Source of the DNA: Cunninghamia lanceolata | Taxonomy: Eukaryota > Streptophyta > Pinopsida > Cupressales > Cupressaceae | Direction: 5' to 3' | Length of the DNA: 64,000 bases | Assembly: GCA_027924645.1 (NCBI GenBank) | Contig: BSBN01001807.1 | Span: 12,728,001-12,792,000 of the forward strand | In this document: in pieces, positions 57,240 through 64,000 of the stretch | Numbering within the stretch: the first letter of the stretch is position 1 | Layout of the letters: each line of letters begins with the position of its first letter | The notes under the pieces: model-generated | Database searches by the model: none | What the model saw: the letters and a program-made list of their open reading frames with translations, nothing else | What the model was told of the DNA's origin: nothing | Program-made: the position numbers and the translations under genes

Positions 57240-59240
57240 AATGTAAAGTGTCAAAGTATAGACAAGGCATGTGAATTTTTTGACAGAACACCTCAAAGAG
57301 ATGCCATCTCGTGGAATGCAATAATTGCAAGATATGCACAAAATGGATTTGTTGATAATGATTTAGAAACTTTCAAGAAAATGCAATTGGCAGGTGTAAA
57401 TCCAAATTCCACAACCTTAGCCAACATCCTCCCTACCTATTCCAAAATGGGATATTTGGAACATGGTATGGAAAACCATCAAAGCATAAAGGTTATGGGA
57501 ACTTTTTCAGATCTGTTGTAGTTGCAACTACCCTAGTAGACATGTATGCAAAGTGTGGAAGCATTGACAAAGCACGTGAATTGTTTGATAGAACACCTTA
57601 AAGAGATGCCATCTCATGTCCAATGCAATAATTGCAAGATATGCACAAAATGGATTTGTTCATAAGGCTTTAGAAACTTTCAAGAAAATGCAATTGGTGG
57701 GTGTAAATACAAATTCCATAGCCTTAGCCAACATCCTCCCTGCCTATGCCAAAATGGGATATTTGGAACAAGGTATGGACATCCATCAAAGCATAAAGGT
57801 ATGGGAATTTTTTTAGATATGTTATAGTTGCAACTACCCTAGTAGACATGTATATATGCAAAGTGTGGAAGTATAGACAAGGCACATGAACTGTTTGACA
57901 GAACACCTCAAAGAGATGCCATCTCATGGAATCCAATAATTGAAAGATATGCACAAAATGGATTTGTTAATAAGGCTCTAGAAACTTTCAAGAAAATGAA
58001 ATTGAGAGGTGTAAAGCCAAATTCCACAACCTTAGCAAACATCCTCCCTTCATATGCCAAAATGGGATCTTTGGAACATGGCATGGACATCCATCAAAGC
58101 ATAAAGGATATGGGAATTTTGTTAGATCTTGTAGTTGTAACTGCCCTAGTAGACATGCATGAAAAGTGTGGAAGCATAGACAAGGTACGTGAATTGTTTG
58201 ACATGATGCCTCAATGAAATGCCATCTCATGGAATGCAATGATTGCACTTGATATGAAAAAAATGGATTTTTTGATAAGGCATTATAAAATTTCAAGAAA
58301 ATATAATTGGCGGGTGTAAAGCCAAATTCCACAACCTTAGCCAGTATCCTCCTTGCCTATGCCAAAATGGGATCTTTGGAACATGGTATGGACATCCATT
58401 AAAGCATAAAAGATATGAGACTTTTGTAGATGTTGTAATTGCAACTACCCTCAGAGACATGTATGCAAAGTGTGGAAGCATAGACAAAGCATGTGAATTG
58501 TTTGACATGAGGCCTTGAAAAGAAATGTCGTCTCATGGATTGCAATGATTGCAAGATATGAACAAAATGGATTTTTTTATAAGGCTTTAGAAACTTTCAA
58601 GCAAATACAATTTGCGGGTGTAAAGCCAAATTCCAAAACCTTAGCCAACATCCTCCTTGCCTATGCCAAAATGGTATCTTTGGAACACGGTATGGACATC
58701 CATCAAAGGATAAAGGATATAGATATTTTGTCAAATGTTGTAGTTGCAACTACCATGCGAGACATGTATGAAAATTGTGGAAGCATATATGTAAGCCACG
58801 TGAACTATTTGACATGATGCCTCAAAGAAATGTTGTCTCATGGAATGCAATGATTGCAAGATATGCACAAAATGGATTTTTCATAAGGCTTTAGAAACTT
58901 TCAAGCAAATGCAATTGGCACATCTAAAACCAAATTGCACAACCTTATCCAACATCCTCCTTGCCTATGCCAAAATGGGATCTAGGGAACAGGGTGTGGA
59001 CAACCATCAAAGCATAAAGGATATAGGAAATTTGTCACATGTTGTATTTACAGCTACCCTTGTAGACATGTATGCAAAGTGTGGAAGCAAAGACAAGGCA
59101 CGTGAACTGTTTGAAATGATGCCTCAAAGAAATGAACAGTCTCATGGAATGCAATGATTGCAAGATATGCACAAAATGGATTATTTGAAAATGATTCATA
59201 AAATTTCAAGAAAATGCAATTGGCACGTGTAAAACCAAAT
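57240..59240 (+). pseudogene. PPR (PLS-type) pseudogene array
   Basis: Seven tandem units of about 305 bp (about 102 codons, the size of a P-L-S triplet of pentatricopeptide repeats), aligned by MPQRN.VSWNAMIARYAQNG at about 57285, 57591, 57901, 58203, 58507, 58815 and 59118. Other shared phrases are FKKMQLAGVKPNS, LANILPAYAKMGSLE, HQSIKDMGI and VDMYAKCGSIDKARELF. PPR proteins bind organellar RNA one base per repeat. Each unit has stops or frame shifts, so the array is dead; unit-to-unit similarity is high at DNA level. No E/DYW domain or targeting peptide is visible. Confidence 0.9.
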
Positions 59241-59439
59241 TCTTGTAACAATAATTGATCATCATATTAAATATTTAATGTAAATTGTCATATACATAAT
59301 GCCATGAACATAACATCTAGTCTATATATAAAGCCATATAGGCATGTACAAACAAAGCCATACAGTCATATACAAAGATATACATCGGTAACATACAAAA
59401 GTATGTATACAAAGCCATCTAGGCATACAAAAAAAGTCT
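59240..59439. other. spacer with CATATA / GCCATATAGGCAT repeats
   Basis: Short degenerate repeats (AAAGCCATATAGGCATG-type) at 59320-59430; no gene. Confidence 0.45.
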
Positions 59440-59866
59440 CAAAATCTAGTTTCCTATGAACTGCTATGAAATAATTGGTGGCCCTTGCTTGGCTGTGAAG
59501 ATGGAGAGCCAATCAGTGACTCATCATCTCTCTCCTATCGACTAGACCTCCTCGATAAAGATTTTTGCAGCTCTACCTATTAATACACTCAAAAAATATG
59601 CACATTAATATAGAAAACATGAAATATATAACATCGCATATGTAATCGGTCACTTACCACTAGCTGATGATCCCTCTCGATCATCTTTTCTCTCTCTTCA
59701 TCCGTAGTTAGACGGGTTGGAGTTGTGACCTCCTATGAGAAACATCAAGAAGAAAAATTGACTAAACATAAATATCATTTATGTACATCAAATGACATTC
59801 AAGATAAAACAAGAAATACAAAATGACAATTACATGTTATTGGCTCATACCTTGGTCAAAGGATTT

Positions 59867-60975
59867 TTTTTTGATATATTAACCCTAGTTAGGGGACCAG
59901 GGACCCTTCCAAAAATAGGGCCAAACCCTTTAGTTTGTAACATCTAAGAAAAACATATGTGCTTAACTAGCCGCTTATACAGGGGCTAAATACTCGAGGA
60001 GCTGGGCAAATTACCATGGCCCAGCCACCTCACATTAAAACTAGTTCATAATACAGACATATAGAAACAAAATAGAGACCAAAAGCAAAGCCTAAAACAT
60101 ACTACCCTACTTATCTATATTTCCCTCCAGAACAACAATTCCTTCTTCATCGCAAGTACATGAATACAACGGCTTGGCCCGAGCAAGAACTGTAACCTCC
60201 ATCTTATCATCAACTCCCTCCATCATCTTCCTGGTCTCAATAACATTTAACAAGATGTCATGCAGATGTCCAATCGATGCTTCATGATTCTTTCCCGCCT
60301 AGTTAGACGATTCCACCTGATCCTTATGTGTTAACACCGACGCTGCCACCACAGACAACATAGTAGCAACCGCAATCGACTGTGCTACACCGAAAGCATT
60401 CCAACGGCCTCTAGCAGTTCCCAAGTTGAGCAACAGATGTGCCATGGCCTCACGGACGTTAACTCCTTCCTAACCATCAACTTCTTTCACCACCTTGAGC
60501 AGCCAAAATAGCCACTCCCATAGCAAGGGGTTTTTAATCTCCTCAATGCAATTCAGAAATCTGTCCAAAGCAGCCTCCGCCGGAATCTTCTGCCTCCTCT
60601 TCCTTGGCGTATAACTCCTCTTCATCTGACCTCCCAGCGAATTGTTTGAGCCTAAGCGGGGAATTTGTTTGCACTTAGCTACGTGAACCTTCCCCCTTTT
60701 TCCTTTGGAACCAGAGCTCCCAGCACCCCCCGATTCCATGCCTTCGTCCGAAAACTTCTATGAAAAAAATAGAGAAGGAAACAAAAAACCAATTACTTCA
60801 AGAGATGCACCAAAGCTCCTTCTCAAGAATGGCAATTGCCTTCTCCTACACTCCACCATCTATAATAAATCACTGCCAGCCAACCTGTTGCACGCTTCTT
60901 CTAGGCTCGCCACCTCGAAACATGATTACTTCTTTCTATACCGCTTAGTGTCCTAGCCCATTATCGGGTGTTCGA
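59867..60975 (-). mobile_element. complete 1.1-kb LINE-type insertion (copy D)
   Basis: Flanked by exact 11-bp copies TCAAAGGATTT (59856-59866 and 60976-60986). Minus strand: about 235 bp 5' part, a 211-codon ORF, and a 3' UTR with GGCCCTATTTTTGGAAGGG and a tail TATATCAAAAAAAAA. Tail and UTR style match the other LINE ends in this window. It could be a short LINE copy, a non-autonomous derivative or a processed pseudogene. It interrupts an exon of the minus-strand gene. Confidence 0.85.
60107..60739 (-). pseudogene. 211-codon ORF of the 1.1-kb insertion, two stops
   Basis: ATG at 60739 (MESGGAGSSGSKGKRGK), stop at 60107-60109 (LEGNIDK). One frame throughout, with TAG at 60470-60472 (after KEVDG) and at 60299-60301 (after VESSN), both explainable as mutated Gln. 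The N-terminus is Lys/Arg-rich (MKRSYTPRKRRQK), then helical segments (ALDRFLNCIEEIKNPLLWEW, AVATMLSVVAASVLTH). Higher GC than the surroundings and only two lesions, so younger than neighbouring elements. No family recognised; perhaps the RNA-binding ORF of a LINE. Confidence 0.7.
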
Positions 60976-61339
60976 TCAAAGGATTTGAAGACAACATAGC
61001 TACAACAATTCCTACCTCCATTGACTCATAAAGATGAGGAGGAGTCTCCATATTCAACATCTAAAAATAGAGTTCAAGGCTAATTGACAAAAAATTATAC
61101 ATAACATTATTTAAATGCATAATGATTACAAATGGTTAATTTTATCTCCGTAAAAGTGGTTTTGTGTCCAGGGGACCAAGGAAATCATGGAGGTGTTGGT
61201 GAAGCTCCCTATTGAAATTATCAAATTGTCACTAAATAAGATTACCATTGATATATGTACTATATTTACGAACATGTGATAAATTACATACCTACTGACT
61301 CGACCTCCTCTCATAACCCGCCACTAGATGGCTAACAGA

Positions 61340-62429
61340 GGAAAGATGAAGACTCTGACCCTAGAATTTCATTGCGCAGACAATTACATGTGTACAGGAA
61401 AAGCACAAAGCTGTGTCACACTTTTAGCCAACTTATCAACACTAGTGAATTTAAGTATTTCTAACTAAAAATCAATTTTGGTCAAACATATGATCTTGTA
61501 AGATTCATTCTAGCTAAGTGAGATATGTTCACAACTTTTCCAACTAAAATTGTTGGCTAAATGCATATGTAGCACCACTATGAGGCCAATTTACCAAAAA
61601 AAAAAATTATTTGAAAAACTTGATATTTCAACAACTTCTACTCGTGTAAATAACATTTTTTAAAAAATATAAAAATACCTTTTTGTAGATCTATAAGTTT
61701 AGTTTTCAAATATATATATATATATTTTAATAGTTTAATTATTATTTATATTTTCCTTTCTATTTTTACTAAAAGTACGTTATTAGCACAAAACAATAGG
61801 TCGATTACCATGTCAAGGAAAAATAGTAAAACTTATTAAAAAAAATTGAAAAAAATATGATGCACTAGATAAAAGAATCTATATCAAGATGGTATAATTT
61901 TTTTCTATTTTAGATAAATAGTTAATATGAAAGTTGACGTCGAATGGAAACAACTACGTTTTAGTACAGACACATTTTATTATTTATTTAAAAATATATA
62001 TTTATTAAAATTGGAAAAAAAAATATCCATGCACTAAGTTTCAAGTTATAAACACACACAAAAAAATTGAAGAAAAAAAATAAAATTTACTATATAAAGA
62101 TTGACGTCTCATGTAACTTCATTTTTCAACATTTTATCAGCAACTAAATTATAGTGTCAATTTATTAAAAACTATATTCAAATAATTTTTTAAATTCAAA
62201 AAATGTAAACATAAAATATACTAAAAAATAAATATTTTATTAGTTTACATCATTTCAAAATTCAAAACATATATGTCACTTTTTAGTGATTCAAGTTTAA
62301 AAGTTGGATCAGCGTTGGCCATTTCCTTTATACATTAATTTTGACTTATAATATAGATAGTCATATAAAATTAATTACAAATTTAAAATACAAATATATT
62401 AAATCAAGATGAACCTTGTAAAAAATTAC
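61340..62429. other. AT-rich intron or spacer of the minus-strand gene
   Basis: Very AT-rich with A-runs and a short (AT)n at about 61709-61726; lies between candidate splice sites. No ORF. Confidence 0.45.
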
Positions 62430-63007
62430 CTGGGAGTCAATACCAAATGTACACTTTAAGACATTATTTGTGAGAACAAGATCATCCAATATGGATGTGT
62501 CCATCACTGGCTGCTACCCCTGCGTCGTAGCATCCTGCTGAGAGACGTCCCATAATCGCACAAGTTCCCACATGAACTACAAAGATGTGGGGACAAATGA
62601 TGCCTAGTTCTCTCACCCTCATTGGCATGGGTGAGATCATTGTCGTGCTATGCTAGAGACTGCATCAGAGAACTCAATGAATGCAGTGTCTCCACCTCAA
62701 TGCTTTCCTTCAAAGTTGAAGGGAGTGAGACACGTTCTAGCCTCATCAGGGGTCTAGGTACACGGTTATGGTCTTGTTGTGCCCCCTCTCTATCTTGGGC
62801 AAAGCCACCACCCTCTACATTTCATTCACGACATCCTCAGGAGCGAGATTGATGAGGTGGCATGGTGAAAACATCGATTCCACTTAGAATTTTCTTGATT
62901 CCTCCTCCTAATGCGCTCGTGCTCTAATGACCGGTTTTTGCTTGCCAAAACACAGAATGGCTCACAACTCTCTATTTTTGGTTTCTTATTTTTCACTTTT
63001 TAACAGA

Positions 63008-63041
63008 CCATAATGTGAGCGCGTTATAACATGCTTGCGTT
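63008..63041 (-). repeat. right subterminal inverted repeat
   Basis: CCATAATGTGAGCGCGTTAT...CTTGCGTT, reverse complement of 44266-44300. Confidence 0.85.
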
Positions 63042-63078
63042 TTCCCTTGCATGGGACCAAAAAGCCAAAGTGGCAACT

Positions 63079-63108
63079 TTTTGGTCCTACAACTTTGTGC
63101 ATATACCC
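63079..63108 (-). repeat. right terminal inverted repeat
   Basis: Ends TTTTGGTCCTACAACTTTGTG...ATACCC, inverted partner of 43401-43430. Confidence 0.75.
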
Positions 63109-63680
63109 TACTATTAATGATGATCCTATAACTACAAAGAGGGCTATTTCAACAAAGGAAATCAAGCCTTGGAAAAAAGCAATGGATGAAGAGATGGTGA
63201 CCTTGGAAAAGAATGAGACTTAGGATTTGGTAAAGATTCCTTAAGGAAGAAAGCTCATTGGTTGCAAATGGGTGTTCAAAAAGAAATAAATTGTAGAGGG
63301 AAAGATAGAAAAATATAAGGCAAGGTTAGTGGTAAAATGTTATTCCCAAGTTGACGGAATTGATTTTGGTGCTCCAACTTTTATTTTATTTATAAATTGA
63401 ATTTTATTGGATTCCTATAGTCCATTGCCTTTGATTTTGATCTTGAAGTAGAGAAAATGCATGTTAAAACAACATTTTTGCATGTAGGAATCTAGAAGAA
63501 GAAATTTATGTCACAAGCTGAAAAATTTGTTGTTGAGGGAAACAAAATGTTGGTTTACAAACTGAAGACATTTCTTTATGGCCTAAAACAACCATCAAGT
63601 ATGTGGTATCAATAGTTTGATACACATGTGTTGAAACTTGGGTTTTTTCAACATAAATTTGATCATTGTGTCTATTGTAA
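63109..63680 (+). pseudogene. Copia RT, resumed after the insertion
   Basis: Starts INDDPITTKRAISTKEIKPW, then AMDEEMVTLEKNET, GCKWVFKKK, KYKARLVVK and, near 63575, FLYGLKQPSSMWYQ. It stops at HCVYCK (about 63680), just before the YVDD catalytic box would be reached, where unrelated sequence begins. Several stops. Joins the part at 41044-43400. Confidence 0.88.
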
Positions 63681-64000
63681 GTGGGCGATCCCATGATAAT
63701 GTGTCCCACTTGTGGGATGGGGCATAAAAAATGAGATTTGGGAAGGTAAAATTTGTTGAACACTTTCGAATGAAGGTCCTTCATTCAAAGTTAAAATGCC
63801 TACCTCATGTAAATAGGCTTTGAATGAAGAGAGGTTTTGAAGGAAGTTATTGTTCCATTTTTAAATGTTACATATTGAAAAGCCCTATAGGAAGGGACCT
63901 TTGAATAAACTTAATTCAAAGGTCTTTATGATTCCCTCCTTTTGATCACCTAAGTTTTAGAATAAATTTCTTTTTGAAAGCAAGGTTTGGAACATCAAAT
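63681..64000. other. unknown DNA with fold-back repeats interrupting the Copia RT
   Basis: Starts TGGGCGATCCCATGATAATG. Contains CTTCATTCAAAG/CTTTGAATGAAG (63779-63790, 63818-63829), GAATGAAGG/CCTTCATTC (63769-63787) and GACCTTTGAAT/ATTCAAAGGTC (63896-63906, 63914-63924). Possibly the start of another insertion (MITE-like); its other end is outside the window. Confidence 0.5.

Larger units (their letters stand above)
59440..62870 (-). pseudogene. intron-containing minus-strand gene remnant in the giant element
   Basis: Exon-like pieces with splice signals on the minus strand: about 62870-62430 (ends VMDTSILDDLVLTNNVLKCT..., CAG then GTAATT), 61332-61292 (GTTAG acceptor, donor GTATGT), about 61060-60987 plus 59855-59851 (TTTTTAG acceptor, METPPHLYESMEVGIVVAML, donor AAG/GTATGA; split by a retroelement), 59732-59658 (CTCATAG acceptor, VTTPTRLTTDEERK, donor GTAAGT) and about 59576-59440 (ELQKSLSRRSS..., SPSSQPSKG). 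The introns are AT-rich, the first about 1.1 kb. Stops occur in the exons. Unknown function; I infer a second gene of the giant transposon. Confidence 0.5.
43401..63108. mobile_element. giant (19.7-kb) TIR DNA transposon candidate
   Basis: It splits the Copia RT region between adjacent codons, with CTATT on both sides (43396-43400 and 63111-63115). Ends are inverted: left GGGTAAGTGTACAAAG, right (reverse complement) GGGTATATGCACAAAG, about 24 of 30 positions alike including GGACCAAAA. A second inverted block near AACGCAAGCATGTTATAA lies 0.87 kb inside on the left and 0.07 kb on the right. Contents: transposon-type ORF, satellite array, PPR array and a minus-strand gene. TIRs starting GGG suit MULE or PIF/Harbinger types, but the superfamily is not settled. 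A composite of several insertions cannot be excluded. Confidence 0.75.

Noticed and set aside
1..64000. tRNA or rRNA genes
   Set aside because: The only tRNA-like sequences are the pol III boxes of the SINEs and the primer-binding sites; no cloverleaf-forming gene was found.

Overview
This is a stretch of plant nuclear DNA with no intact host gene that I can support. It consists of old, nested, decayed transposable elements, gene fragments and satellite DNA. A gymnosperm (conifer-like) origin is likely: the genome is TE-bloated, elements survive as full-length but heavily mutated copies, the pentatricopeptide-repeat (PPR) fragments are of the plant PLS type, and the plant-type initiator-tRNA primer site (TGGTATCAGAGC and variants) occurs repeatedly. 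The species cannot be named from the sequence. Most in-frame stops in the coding remnants look like C-to-T or G-to-A changes, as expected of methylated DNA.

Layout. 1-4030 (minus): front half of a Ty3/gypsy-type element (gag, protease, an RNase H-like domain, start of RT), running off the left edge. 5254-8480 (minus): an unrecognised ~1,075-codon broken ORF, possibly an extra ORF of the same or a neighbouring element. 8580-16400: degenerate repeats, a pair of 1.74-kb direct repeats around an acidic unknown ORF, and a Copia LTR with its primer site. 16400-21080: gene-poor DNA with another Copia-type LTR. 21082-25300: a complete small Copia-type element with 389-bp LTRs and a perfect 5-bp target duplication, lacking pol. 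26021-28709: a second small LTR element, with a SINE in one LTR and a paralogous unoccupied site at about 39.1 kb. 28710-33400: an interspersed repeat, tandem SINEs and a LINE 3' end. 33419-37329: a 5'-truncated LINE bounded by a 17-bp target duplication, with a second ORF after its RNase H domain.

39430-63680: an old Copia element (LTR, gag, integrase, RT) split exactly within its RT region by a 19.7-kb insertion (43401-63108). This insertion has ~80%-identical terminal inverted repeats, flanking CTATT copies and subterminal inverted repeats, so it is best read as one giant DNA transposon. Inside it are a transposon-type ORF with ten perfect-length decapeptide repeats (47113-48465), a 6.5-kb satellite array that switches orientation at 52450 (48466-55030), a PPR pseudogene array with ~305-bp units (55040-59240), and an intron-containing minus-strand gene remnant (59440-62870). 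A 1.1-kb retrotransposed element with an 11-bp target duplication interrupts one exon of that gene.

Order of events that can be read: Copia insertion, then entry of the giant element, then LINE-type insertion into the giant element's gene. The satellite abuts the transposon ORF in mid-frame, so it expanded or inserted after that ORF existed. No tRNA, rRNA or CRISPR was seen.
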